DNA from: Liolophura sinensis
Taxonomy: Eukaryota > Mollusca > Polyplacophora > Chitonida > Chitonidae
Length of the DNA: 64,000 bases
Assembly (NCBI RefSeq): GCF_032854445.1
Contig: NC_088304.1
Coordinates: 24,723,513-24,787,512 of the forward strand
Direction: 5' to 3'
Below the pieces are notes generated by a model that did not search any database, had not been told where the DNA came from, and saw only the letters and a list, made by a program, of their open reading frames with translations. Both the position numbers and the translations under genes were made by a program. Positions 1-11,520 of the stretch are shown in pieces (within the stretch, counting starts at the first letter, position 1; each line of letters opens with the position of its first letter).

Positions 1-265
1 TACATTTTATCGCTTTTTCCCCCTTTTAGTGCCACAAGCGTGTTCTCTAAGCAGACATCACTGGTAAGTTGCGTAAGTAAGCAAAAAGCTCTGTATGCAA
101 CCTTACTGAAAAATAAAATATGTTTATAAAACAGTTATATCAAAACATACAGGCGACGTGATAACAGGCACACCTCCCGCTCCAAACGAGGTGCGCCAGC
201 GTGGTCATACTGCAGCGACCCTCTCTAACAGGTGCTTCACGCTCTCTTGTGTCAAAGCACACAAG

Positions 266-3200
266 ATGGCTTGGCGACTGCTGACGTGTACTTTACTTCT
301 TGTCGCGGTTTTCGCGAACGATTCCGAGGATGTCGTAACTGACAAAGATGTTGTGAAGGCTCGAGTCGAGGTGAGCATATACCCGTGTTTTGTAAATCAG
401 TTTGATATGATTTGCAAAAGATGGGTTGGTTTGTTATTCTCCAATTGAATGATGAGGCTCAACACGGTCGATAATGTTTACATTGACAGGATATGATTGA
501 CACATTGCTTCGGAGAATTTTTCTGTACACTTTATATCTCAGAATAATGGGTTATGCATAAGTGAAATTCAAAGAAAGGAGAGTGGTTAAATGGTAAACC
601 TACACTGTCAGGCACAGCTCAGTTAACTGGTTAGGACGTCAAGCAGGCGGCATGTGATTGAAGGCTTGTCATAACATTTGCTGTAACTTTATCGGTCTAG
701 TTAGAAAATTCGGACCAGTTACCAGTGTGCAATACTGAAGCTTTGATATATCCTAACTCCAATGAGTTTTCTGAAAACATTCTACTTGACATCTTCTGAG
801 TTCTTCATTTTCAGTCCACTAGATTTGGAGAGTGAGAAATGTTAACTTAAGTATCATCGTGATCAGAGTTAGAAACTTTATTCCTGTCCTGATGAAATGT
901 TATTCTGTGTTAATTGTTTATTTACATGTATTTGATTGGTGACTTTGGGGTGTGTAAACGCTCGTCAGGAATATTTCACTTTTAGTATGACGGTCACTTT
1001 GACATTATTGATGAAGGAAACATGGGTGCCGAGTGAAACCACAAACAGTTTGTGGCCAACTGAACATGCAGTTCATGGAGTCTTCCTAAAACATTTGGAT
1101 GCACATCGTAGATGTCACTGACAGTTGTAACGACAGGGTGGATGCCTTCATTGGTCGTTGACTTTCTTTTACCACATGACCGCAACCTCAGCCTAACAAA
1201 TCCCAAACCTACACGTCGTTGACAGGTATTCGTAGTATTACAGCAATGTTGAGCATTTTGGGTGAGGTGTAGCTGACAATCATGACACTGCTTTGTTAAC
1301 AAAGGAGTCATGTTATGGTTTGCAAATCAGAGGCTTCAAATGATTGAAATAACTTTGATGAAGTGCATTTTTGTGCTGTGTGTGTGTGTGAGAGCCTAAA
1401 ATCTTGTTTTAGGAATGGTGATCATTCCTTGGAAGGAATTTCCCTTGGAATTGCATGTTGCCCTTTTGACCTCAGTTTTATTTGAATGAAGTTTTCATCA
1501 AGGAATTATAGTAATGCAAGACTTTGTTAGAAAATGACAGAATGAAAGATACAGCCATACAAGTGTGCTGTATGTATATTTCACCTGAAGCTTGGTATAT
1601 ACCAATGCGTTTTGGGAAGCACATACAGGTCCTTCATATGATACTTAAGTTTTTCTGATAAGAAATGTCACAAAAAGCTTTTTATGTCGCCTTATAAGGT
1701 GAGTGAATCATCTGAAATTAAGCAGTATGTTTCACTGGAAAAATGCTAAACTTTAGGTAAAATACATAGTATTAGTGAAATGTTTGTAATCTCCTCACCT
1801 ACAGAGTAGATAGTGATTCTTATTGTACACTTGGGAGGAAATATAGAGAAAAAGAGAAGCCCATAGAAATAGCCTGAAAAGAAATCTTGGGCCGGGCCCT
1901 AGCCGTGTGATATCAGTAGCCAGTGAATGCCTTTTCATGGTGCAGGCACAATACACTTTAGTCTGGCATGCGTGCATACATACATATATACATATGTCAT
2001 AAATGAAAGTTCAGAGTGAATTATTTAGGGCTAAATAAATTATAAGAACCCCAAATCCACTGTCATTGAAGAATTGCCACAGCAGTGAAGAGCCATATAT
2101 CATGAAAAGGGTTCTGAGAATGTAAGATGTCAGGAGCCACTTTACCTTCCGACGATAACATGTGCACATGACCATTGGCACAAGACTAGTTTACATGTAT
2201 ACCTTGTCAATAAATATCATTGGAAGACAATCAGACACTAAATTGGTCTGGGTAATACTAGTATGCAGATAATGTTATGAGTGATTTATATACCACTATT
2301 TATTTATTTATTTATTTGATTGATGCTTTACGCCGTACTCCAGAATATTTCACCCTGCAGAATGCAACCTGCATTATGGTGGGAGGAAACGGGGCAGAGT
2401 CCGGGGGAAACCCACAACCATCCGCAGGTTGCTGGAAGACCTTTCTACTTACTGCCATAGAGGAAGCCAGCATGAGCTGGATTATACCATTATAAACTAG
2501 TCTGTTATAAGTGTACAGTATAATTTCTGTCTTATCCACCGGGAATTCGTGATAAGTTGTAGCATTGATGTTGTCAGTAACGTGGCGATGATATGAATTA
2601 TTTGCTGAAAAAGTGAATGTGTCGGTGTATATGTATGCTTACATCAATCTACAGCCGTTTTTGTCTTCATGGCTCCATTGTCCAGGTAACACTGGCAAAT
2701 TAGACCATGTGATTGTCATTACGCTCTTATATGTTTATGCATCTGCATATAATAGTGTTCATCTGACATCGTGAGACGAGAACTGATGATGGTAATAAGA
2801 TAATATGATTTGCATATAGACTGATTGCTCTGTGCGACTGTATAGTTGATCATTGCTGAATTAGATCTAATTAAGATGTCATGCTCATGTTGTTAATTAT
2901 GAATCTATCCATGTACATGTCCAAGCATGAGAACATGCTTCATGAGGTTAAATAGAGGTTTGGCATCGTTTTTCTGTTGTGTTATCGCCAACAAAGACGT
3001 TTTTAATGGTGCCCTGAATTGGCAGCATATAGATTATGTATCAAGCATGCGTTTGTGGCCACACCCGTCTTCCATATTTCCAAGCACGAGAACATGCTTC
3101 TGCAGGTTAAATAGAGGTTTGGCATTGTTTTTCTGTTGTGTTATCGCCAACAAAGACGTTTTTAATGGTGGCCTGAAATGGCGTCATGTAGATCATGCAT

Positions 3201-6200
3201 CAAGCATGCCTTTGTGGCCACACCCGTCTTCCATATTTCCAAGTACGAGAACATGCTTCTGCAGGTTAAATAGAGGTTTGGCATTGTTTTTCTGTTGTGT
3301 TATCGCCAACAAAGACGTTTAATGGTGGCCTGAAATGGCATCATGTAGATTATGCATAAAGAATGCCTTTGTGGCCACACCCGTCTTCCATATTTCCAAG
3401 CACGAGAACACGCTTCTGCAGGTTAAATAGAGGTTTGGCATTGTTTTTCTGTTGTGTTATCGCCAACAAAGACATTTTTAATGGTGGCCTGAAATGGGAT
3501 CATGTAGATTATGCATCAGGCATGTGTTTGTGGCCACACCCGTCTTCCATATTTCCAAGCACTAGAATATGCTTCATGAGGTTATATAGAGGATTGACAT
3601 TGTTGTCTGTTGTGGTGAATTGAGCCCAACAATAAAAGCATGTTTGTTACAGGTAATGTGACAAACTCTCCACAAAATGGCCTGACTTTTTATTGGGTTT
3701 TTCTGGAATTTGTCAATGTTGTCAAAGTTTACATCTTTAAAATCCCTACTGGTATTGTTTTCATTAGCCAGAAGAAAAATTCTTCACAGACCAAACCTAT
3801 TCTTTAGGTTACCCGCACAAAGAAGTTTTCAATGATGGCCTGAAATGACAGCATGTAGATTATGTCTTAAGCACGCATCTGTAGCTATCCTGTTACCTGT
3901 GTGAATCACAAACAGGTGTTCATTTGATGGATAGGTTGTATCTCGACATGTGCATAACTCTTACATGTACATTACCATACTTCTTCTAAAAATTGTAATC
4001 CTTACATATTACCTATGACAGCTCAAACTCTATGAATTTGATATAGATGTGAGAGTGATATTTATTTTATTTAATTTTTGTGAAGTGCTTGGTATTAAAA
4101 CTTGATGATAATTGGCAAATAAATAGAGGATACTGCACAATGAAGGTTGAATACCATCGATGTTTTGCGAGTGATGTGATATTTAACTGGGTAAAATATC
4201 AAATTATGTGTAACGGAAGACTGACGTTTGACCTTCATACAAATAATGAATCGTATCATTGGTTGAAAGTATTTTAGGCTTAATAGGTACAGAACTGGGG
4301 GGAAAAGTATATAATTTACGGTAATTATGTAGTGGTGTGTGACATACTGTGTGTAGTTTTGAATATTCACTTCTGTCTAACCATTGATTGTGGAATTAGA
4401 CTCATTGATGCTGTTGTTGCTCAACATATGTGACAAGAAATATTGACCACTTTCACAGGACGTTCGAAAGATACATGTGCATTACAAAACCCTTATGCAT
4501 TTTAAGAGGTAACTTCGCCTGTCGTCAGATGTTGCCTTGATACATTAAAGTTGAAAAGTGGCTAATGGCTACCCTAAGCCCTCATCTTTTTGCATATGGA
4601 AGAAAAACTTTCACTGCAATTGATGCTCCTTTTTAATTTGATTTTGGAGACAAAACTGTGTTACTTGGATTGGTCAGTTGCAGGGCCCAAAAAGCATAAT
4701 TTTATCAGCCTACGCAGAATAATGCTGTCAGGATATGCTTGTATAAACAGCTTGCAAGCATGCGACCATCTTGAAGAATTAAGGTATTAGTTTACAATGT
4801 ACCTTTTCTAGATTGAAGTTACAAGTTGAACTTGTAACTTCTAATTAAATTTCTGTACTGGGTCAAAGTTTCCATTTGGAACCAGAAGAGGTGGTCAGAT
4901 CTCAGTGTAACCAGAAAGCAGTTATGTTACCGTTACTTTTGGTTTAAGTCATTAGAATATCCCAAGTAATGGGTTACATGAACAACAGTAGACTGCCGCC
5001 CGCTACACGACCATCTGCAGGTTGATGACAGACCTTCCCACTTACGGCCGGAGAGGAAGCCATCATGAGCTGGACTTGAACTCACAGCGACCGCATTGGT
5101 GGGAGAATCCAGGGTCATTACGCTGCGCTAGTGCGCTAACCAACTGAGCCACGGAGGCCCCCCGCTACTTGTACAAGCGCCTTGTGATCACCCTGGGTAA
5201 ATAGAAGCGGGATGATGGACTTCAGACTACAGAATACACAGCACGGTGTGGTGTACATGTACACATTAGTACACATGTAGGTTATGTATGGAGAATAATG
5301 GTCTTGCGGATGTAATAAAAATCTGTATATTCTTTTTGTTTTTTCTCCCAACAGAGCTGCACTGGATGAAAATTAAACCGGCTCCCGTTGGTGAAGAAAT
5401 TCATCAATCAGGATATCCCGCTTTTGTATCCTTTGTACTGTGTGACAGAAGCAAGCTGAGTTGTCACAGAAGCAGTCTGAGTTGAATACTTGATCAGGTG
5501 TATTTGTGTAAGCCATTGTTTGCTGATACAGTACGTGAGTAACATACATGATCTATTCGGCCTCATTCCTCACTGATGCCATTTCATCTTTCACCTCCTC
5601 AGCCATTCAACCTTGTCCTCCCTTTGAAGCCCTCTTTGTCGTCAGTGATTTCCCCTCCTCCTCAGTGTTTCTGTCTTCCTCCCTTTAATGCCCCTTCATC
5701 CTCAGTGATTCCCCATCCCTGTAAAGCCTCTTCTCCTCAATAATTCCTCCTCCTTCCCCCTTTAAATCCCCCCTCCTCAGCGATTCAGTTCCTCCTCCCT
5801 TTAAAGCCGCTCCTCCTTAGCAATTTCCTTCTTCCTCACATTATAGCCCATTTCATCCTCGGTGATTCCCCCTCCTCCCTATAAAGCCCATCCTCCTCAG
5901 TGATTCCCTCCTTCCCCCTTTAAATCCCCCCTCCTCAGCGATTCAGTTCCTCCTCCCTTTAAAGCTGCTTCTCCTCAGCAATTTCCTTCCTCATCACATT
6001 ATAGCCCACTTCATCCTCAGTGATTCCCCCTCCTCCCTATAAAGCCCATCCTCCTCAGTGATTCCCTCCTTCCCCCTTTAAATCCCCCCTCCTCAGTGAT
6101 TCAGTTCCTCCTCCCTTTAAAGCTGCTCCTCCTTAGCAATTTCCTTCCTCCTCACATTATAGCCCACTTCATTATCAGTGATTCCCCCTCCTCCCTATAA

Positions 6201-8431
6201 AGCCTATCCTCCTCAGTGATTCCCTCCTTCCCCCTTTAAATCCCCCCTCCTCAGCGATTCAGTTCCTCCTCCCTTTAAAGCTGCTCCTCCTTAGCAATTT
6301 CCTTCCTAATCACATTATAGCCCACTTCATCCTCAGTGATTCCCCCTCCTCCCTATAAAGCCCATCCTCCTCAGTGATTCCCTCCTTCCCCCTTTAAATC
6401 CCCCCTCCTCAGTGATTCAGTTCCTCCTCCCTTTAAAGCTGCTCTTCCTTAGCAATTTCCTTCCCCCTGACATTAAAGCCCACTTCATCCTCAGTGATTC
6501 CCTCTCCTCCCTATAAAGCCCACTTCATCCTCAGTGATTCCCCCTCCTCCCTATAAAGCCCATCCTCCTCAGTGATTCCCCCTCTTCCCTATAAAGCCCA
6601 TCCTCCTCAGTGATTCCCCCTCTTCCCTATAAAGCCCATCCTCCTCAGTGATTCCCCCTCCTCCCTATAAAGCCCATCCTCCTCAGTGATTCCCCCTCCT
6701 CCCTATAAAGCCCATCCTCCTCAGTGATTCCCCCTCTTCCCTATAAAGCCCATCCTTCTCAGTGATTCCCTTCTTCCTCCCTTTAAAGCTGCACTCATCA
6801 TATCATTGATCAGTCAATCAGTCAACCATTAATCCTTAACATGGTACCTCAGTCACAATGTGGAGTTTAAGGGTGTTCCAGGTGCCAACCCTGATCTCCT
6901 CCTGTTGAACAAGGATGGACAAATCGTAGAGGTGAGGCCATAATGAAAAATATGTTTGTTAGGCATAACCAGACTGACCCTCCAAAAAAGTGCTCTACTA
7001 TGAAATTTTTTATATGGATTTTTTTTATATTTATATTTTTTTTTTATATTTTTCTCTCAATGCCAGAATGGACCCTCTTTTCCTTTCCATATGGTCGGGT
7101 TACACCTCAAAAAGAATTTAGGCCTGGCTCCTGGCTCTGGCATTTATGTACATTACTCACAAGAATTGATTGCAAAAATGCTTCCACACATCGCTCCCTA
7201 AGAGCATAACAAACAGTCTCTGGCTCAGTCGTCCCTATTTTGCTGGAGATAGATGGAGGTTTATTTATTTGGTTCTTGTATGGAGAACTTCATTGAGACG
7301 ATATCGTATCTACAGGAGACCACACCTAATATCATCACAATGATTTTTTTTTCAGGTTGGATATTCATGAATTTCTACCTGAGCTGTTCTGATTTATTGA
7401 CACGCAGTGCATGAACCCTTTTTACTTTTATGTTAAGTAAATAAGAAAGCTTCACACATCAGTGATTCCTAATATCGGTGAAATAGATCCATGCATTGCA
7501 ACACTACAGCAAAAAGAGTAAAACCAGATCAGTGAAGACATAGGATAGTTTGGTAAATGGTCAAGTGTAGTAGGTGAATCCAGGCCTCTTGTCAGTTCAC
7601 CTGCAGTTAAGCTTTTATTCCAACTCTTCATGTAAACATGAAGGTATATGGTCTGGATAGACCATTGTAATCGCCATTATCAAAGACAACCCCAAAGTCA
7701 GAAATGAAAAATTTATATCTCTACGTGGACTTCAGAGATTTGAAGCGGTTATTTAAAAATATTTTTTTTTATGTTGGGTATTTAGGACCACCTCTTGGTA
7801 TACACATGTACTGTCTTTTTGTAATGATGTTATAAATGAAGAGCAACCTGTGGATGGTTGTGGGTTTCCCCCAGGCTCAGCCCGGTTTCCTCCCACCATA
7901 ATGCTGGACACCGTCATATAAGTGAAATATTCTTGAGTATGGCATAATACACCAATCAAATAAATAAAATAAATAAAATAAGAAAATATAAATGAAGATG
8001 TAACTCATGTTTAATAAATATATTCGAATTTGGTCTTACCAACTAACAAATGTGTTTAACCTGGATTTTGATCATATTTATATCTTTAATACATTCATTT
8101 ATATCATAATTCGTATTGAATACTTCAATACATGTATTGAATATTCTGCCTGGGGTGGTGGACCAGAATTGTTTCCTACCTGATTACGACTTTAAAATGA
8201 AGAATGTCAGCCTTGAATTTATTCATTTAGTTACATATTATTTTTTACGCTTATTTATTTATTTATTTTTTTTCTTTTTTGGCATTTCAGCGAATTGATC
8301 TGTCTAAGCGTAACAGGGAAGAGTGCAATGAGCTTCTATTAAAAAAAGGATTTTTCAAGAAAGAGGATGTGAGCGAGGAAGTTCCTGCTGAGTATTTACA
8401 TGGGCCATACAAAGAAAAAGAAGAGTTATAG
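266..8431 (+). CDS. SELENOM: Selenoprotein M, four coding exons, with in-frame UGA
   Basis: Coding exons 266-370, 5355-5425, 6853-6931 and 8291-8431, all with GT-AG introns and matching phases, give 131 residues. The protein begins with a signal peptide (MAWRLLTCTLLLVAVFA), then ARVE-SCTGU-KLNRL, where U is TGA at 5367-5369 (residue 40). It continues with PLFHNVEFKGVPGANPDLLL and ends VPAEYLHGPYKEKEEL. This follows vertebrate SELENOM (CGGU redox motif, QLNRL, FYHNL, PGADPELVLL, PPEYVWAP). SELENOM is an ER-lumen thioredoxin-fold oxidoreductase; the motif here is C-T-G-U. The last four residues, KEEL, resemble a KDEL retrieval signal. The start at 266 is the only in-frame ATG before the signal peptide; the open frame reaches further upstream but has no ATG there. 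The SECIS at 9723-9812 supports UGA decoding. The TGA breaks any conventional gene model here, so automated annotation would probably lose exon 2. Confidence 0.93.
2300..2488 (-). repeat. tRNA-derived SINE A copy, truncated (SELENOM intron 1)
   Basis: Reverse orientation. It starts with the TATTTATTTA tail complement and continues through the ACGCCGTACTCCAGAATATT, CATTATGGTGGGAGGAAAC and GGAAACCCACAACC landmarks to GAAGCCAGCATGAGCTGG. The tRNA-like head is missing. It matches the fuller copies at 10052 and 57512. Confidence 0.85.
2921..3620. repeat. Tandem repeat, 159-bp unit, about 4.4 copies (SELENOM intron 1)
   Basis: The landmark GAGAACATGCTTC and its variants recurs at 2929, 3088, 3247, 3404 and 3563, a period of 157-159 bases. 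Each unit contains CTGTTGTGTTATCGCCAACA and CCACACCCGTCTTCCATATT. A diverged outlying copy is visible around 3816-3890. Because 159 is divisible by 3, long open frames appear; they show no other sign of coding. Confidence 0.95.
5008..5163 (-). repeat. SINE A copy with intact tRNA-like head
   Basis: Reverse orientation. It includes the complement of the head: an A-box-like TGGCTCAGTTGG appears as CCAACTGAGCCA, and a B-box-like segment as GGACTTGAACTCACAG. The 3' half of the element is absent. Confidence 0.85.
5355..5425 (+). CDS. SELENOM: SELENOM exon 2 carrying the selenocysteine codon
   Basis: This 71-base exon has an acceptor after CCCAACAG and a donor GTATCC. In frame with exon 1 it reads S-C-T-G-U-K-L-N-R-L-P-L-V-K-K-F-I-N-Q-D, then I-P-L and two bases completed by exon 3. 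The TGA at 5367-5369 sits exactly where the family has selenocysteine. Reading the exon in another frame gives an apparently open but unrelated peptide, which hides the gene. Confidence 0.93.
5570..6795. repeat. CT-rich tandem array, 158-bp higher-order unit made of about 38-bp monomers (SELENOM intron 2)
   Basis: GATTCAGTTCCTCCTCCC recurs at 5782, 5940, 6098, 6256 and 6414, exactly 158 bases apart. After about 6500 a single 38-bp monomer (CAGTGATTCCCCC...CTATAAAGCCCATCCTCCT) repeats at 6570, 6608, 6646, 6684 and 6722. The strand is strongly pyrimidine-rich and nearly fills the intron between exons 2 and 3. Confidence 0.95.
7841..7975 (+). repeat. SINE A copy, 3' half (SELENOM intron 3)
   Basis: Runs from CAACCTGTGGATGGTTGTGG through CCTCCCACCATAATGCTGG and AAATATTCTTGAGTATGGC to an ATCAAATAAATAAAATAAAT tail. 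The head is missing. Confidence 0.85.
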
Positions 8432-9722
8432 GGAATTTACACATTAGCATTGTCCAGTTTTTATTTCCGAATTCAGTGTTTTAGAAAAAGAAGCGTTTGC
8501 ATTTACCTGATATTTAGATATTCAAGTAGGAATTTTCTTTCTCGTGTCTTTTGCTGGTTGGTCATCAGTGGACCATTTAAAAACAGTGGCCAATCATGGA
8601 ATTAAAAGTTTTCTTGATTTTAGAAGAAAGAATGGAAGGAAACTCAGTTTTTACTTGTATCTACCTGTATCAATAGCTCAACTACAAATGTTAGTATTAT
8701 CAGAAGTCCATGAATTGGAAGTGCGCAGCTCTCAGTTATATCTGCTACATGGTATTGGAGTCAGACATCAGTGACGTCACATGTCAGCGAGGCCTGTTTT
8801 TTGTGCAATGCTGGGTCATCATATATTTACCGTAATGGCCAGCTCTAGTCAAGTACTGTATTTCACCTGTAGTTTAGCATTTTTCAAATGACACATTTTA
8901 CTTGATTGCAGCAGATTGCCTCACCTTTTACATTTAAGCTTAAGGGAGTTTTTTGTAAAGTATGATCATAAAAACCTAAGTCTTGGCATCGAAAATATCA
9001 TTTTTATGCATTTCTGTGCTTCTGAAAGTGCATTTTTTTTAGAGATGAAACTTGAAAAACCTGCAGTATTTTCATGAACGAAGGCTTCCTTTCTATGATA
9101 TATAATGTGTAATGTGTGGACAATTAGAGCAGGGAACTTGAGCATAGAACCAGGCTATTTCCCATCATGCTTCAGTGATTTTTGTAGTTGTGTGTTTTGT
9201 TTAGTGTTTAATGAAAGCTTCCATACACTAAGGCTTTGTAGCTGGCCAAATTGAAAGTTAAACATTTCCATTTCGTGGACTTCTGCTAGTATGCACAGGT
9301 GTACATGGATAAGCAACTACTTCGGCATATTTTCGAAAATATATAACTTTGAATTTTTTACTGTGTTAGCAGTATCCATCTTACACAGCTGACTGAGATT
9401 ATTTGTTGGACAAAAACTGTAGGTCTGGTCTATGAAAGAGAAAAGAGGCAAAAGAAAATATTAGTTTGAAAATGAATTCTCTACATGTTCATGTACTTAA
9501 TATTCGTTTTTTGTACATGCCCTATGTTTACATGGATTACTGTTTTGTGCCCCCTCATTGTTAGTGTAAAATGTGATTTTACGACATTGTCTACAATTGT
9601 CTCTGGTAAATGTTCTATTGGGTTACATGTGAAAGGTTGGCACCTGGTCAGAATTGTGAATTTTGATTTTCATATGCTCAATTCCAATTGGACACAGCTT
9701 TGTACGAACTTTGTACTTGATT

Positions 9723-9812
9723 GGACATCATGCAGAGCTCGAATGAAGCCATTGGCACGAAACCTTTTTCAGGGTAACCAATGGTGGATAAATATGCTGT
9801 GGTATGTTGTCC
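9723..9812 (+). promoter_or_regulatory. SECIS element (selenocysteine insertion hairpin) in the SELENOM 3' UTR
   Basis: The lower helix pairs GGACATCATGC (9723-9733) with GTATGTTGTCC (9802-9812), with one mismatch and one G.U pair. After an internal loop comes the non-Watson-Crick quartet: ATGA at 9743-9746 opposite GGAT at 9786-9789. The next helix pairs GCCATTGG (9748-9755) with CCAATGGT (9778-9785), followed by a small internal loop and two more pairs. The conserved unpaired adenines are AAA at 9760-9762, 13 bases after the quartet. A 3-bp apical stem CCT/AGG closes a 5-base loop. An apical mini-stem above the adenines is the type II SECIS form. I derived the structure by eye without an energy calculation. 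Confidence 0.87.
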
Positions 9813-9862
9813 AGTCAAAAAGCGGGTTGACAAAGTTGACAAGTTGTCTCATTAGTCTCGTC

Positions 9863-9868
9863 AATAAA
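9863..9868 (+). terminator. Polyadenylation signal AATAAA, probable SELENOM 3' end
   Basis: AATAAA lies about 50 bases after the SECIS and is followed by a T-rich stretch. This would give a 3' UTR of about 1.45 kb. Position and element order fit a selenoprotein transcript; the cleavage site itself is not shown. Confidence 0.55.
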
Positions 9869-10051
9869 GTCTTTTTTTTTTCTTTTTTATAATTACGCTT
9901 TCTCTTTCTTTATATTATTTATTTATATTATTTATATTTATTGAACACAAGCGCCATAGGAAGTTTGCAGTGATACCATAGCATTCAGGTTTATGAGGGG
10001 ATTAAACCAAATTAAACTACTGACCTTTGGCAAGTTACTAACAAACTAACC

Positions 10052-10310
10052 GGGGACCTCTGTGGCTCAGTTGGTTAGTGCACTAGCGCAGCGTGATGAC
10101 CCAGGAGTCTTACCAATGCGGTTGCTGTGAGTTCAGCTCATGCTGGCTTCCTCTCTGCACGCATGTGGAATGGTCTGCCAGTAACGTGCAGATGGTCGTG
10201 GGTTTCAGTCAGGCTCTGCCCAGTTTCCTCCCACCATAATGTTGGCCACCGTTGTATAGGTGAAACATCCTCGAGTACGGCATAAAACATCAATCAAATA
10301 AATAAGTGAA
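10052..10310 (+). repeat. Full-length tRNA-derived SINE A
   Basis: The head starts at GGGGACCTCTGTGGCTCAGT, with A-box-like TGGCTCAGTTGG and B-box-like GAGTTCAGCTC (degenerate). The body has GGTCGTGGGTTTCAGTCAGG and TTTCCTCCCACCATAATG. The tail is CATCAATCAAATAAATAAG. This is the most complete forward copy and a reference for the others. Confidence 0.9.
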
Positions 10311-10764
10311 ACAAACAAACCCATATGTTTCATGCAGACTTACATGTGGTCTTCAACAAATGTAAAATTGCTCAAGCTGGCCAATGAGCACTGTCAACTG
10401 CCTAGTTATATCTGGCCCCTCTAACCGTGAAAACAGAGAAATCTACAAATTCCACGTCAAAGGTCAGGATTGAACCCACACCCATTGAGATGTACACGTC
10501 CTTCTCTCCAAGTACTGCAAATTGCAGGGGTTAAGCGGGAGATGCTTGTTCACATTTGTTCAAAAGTGTATTTGCTAGTACTGGGATAAAGTTATGCACA
10601 TATTTAAAAACTTAGCAAAACTGGGCAGCCAGTCCAGTAATATAAAGGCTAAGTATAACAGCAGCAGATTTAGTATATACTTAATATACTGTGAAACCAC
10701 TAATTGTAGACTAAGTACAAACTTGAAGACTTGGCTTTAAATTAAATCTTGTACTAAGTCTAAA

Positions 10765-10905
10765 GTCAAGGGTCCATATTTATCAAACGTCTAAAAGACT
10801 AAAGTCAAAAATTCAAACACAGCTAATATTAAAATGTTCTGCTCTGGGCATCTAAAATTTATACACTGATTCTTTACTGTGTAACAATGTACCAACCATA
10901 ATTTG
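10765..10905 (+). repeat. Dispersed repeat family C, copy 1
   Basis: The segment from GGGTCCATATTTATCAAACG to about 10905 resembles 60024-60150. Both share the CCATATTTATC start, ATTAAAATGTT and a TACACTG.TTCTTT segment. The family is not identified; it may be a non-autonomous element. Confidence 0.5.
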
Positions 10906-11462
10906 TGTTTTTTTCCTGTTGAGTGTGGCTTTTTAGTCTTCGCTGCCTAATATATAGGAGGTCAGAGGCCAATCCAATCACAGGTCATAGCTTTAGCAAG
11001 ACGTAGGTCAACTTGTGATTGTAAGCTGCTGGGTCAAATTAAATCAAGTCAATCTACACATAAGTTCGTCAAAAACTTTTTATGAAACCTATCGATCGTA
11101 AGCAGTTGTCACCAAGTGGGCGCAAACGTGCATAGATTGACACGACTGGATTCATGTGGATTCCTCGGGTCACACAAAAGTTGAACATGTTTCAACTCCG
11201 CGAAACCGCTGAGTCAGCAGGTGTAGCGGTGATCACAAGCCTGCGTAGATTGACTACAACCTGTCTCCTTTCAGATGATCCCAGCTGCTTGGAGAACTTT
11301 TCAGTTGCCAAAGCATCCAGTTGTTCCTAGTTGCTAGTTTGATCTGCACCTGGTTTTAGATTTGAACTATTTCACCTTGGTAGCGCGTTTCTTGGTGCTT
11401 GATCACAATAAGGCAATGACCAGTATAAGGCAATGATCAGTATAAGGCAATGGGCAAAAAAC

Positions 11463-11520
11463 TGGTTGGCCTTTCAGTATTGGCTTACTGTGACTGAGTG
11501 GGATGTCAGCAATGTTCTTG
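11463..11520 (+). repeat. SINE B fragment
   Basis: ACTGGTTGGCCTTTCAGTAT followed by TGTGACTGAGTGGGATGTCA matches the core of SINE B at 47280 and 62112, in a shorter and more diverged form. Confidence 0.5.

Noticed and set aside
158-265. Upstream extension of the first SELENOM exon
   Set aside because: The frame is open but begins with GTG and has no ATG before 266; a signal peptide starts at 266.
2927-3623. Open frames of 131 and 86 codons read as a repeat protein
   Set aside because: They follow from the 159-bp period being divisible by 3, lie in SELENOM intron 1 and have no splice or start context.
5367-5369. TGA taken as a disabling stop that would make SELENOM a pseudogene
   Set aside because: It stands exactly at the Sec position of the family, all splice phases agree, the rest is conserved, and a SECIS lies downstream.
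8959-9080. Other ATGA-containing stretches in the SELENOM 3' UTR as SECIS candidates (near 8959, 9044, 9070)
   Set aside because: They lack a matching helix with the quartet and the unpaired adenines at proper spacing; only 9723-9812 meets all of these.
9485-9892. 135-codon open frame after SELENOM
   Set aside because: It overlaps the 3' UTR, the SECIS and the polyadenylation signal, and shows no family similarity.
10052-10150. A functional tRNA gene at the SINE head
   Set aside because: The A and B boxes are recognisable but the acceptor and anticodon arms do not close, and the sequence continues into a SINE body and tail.
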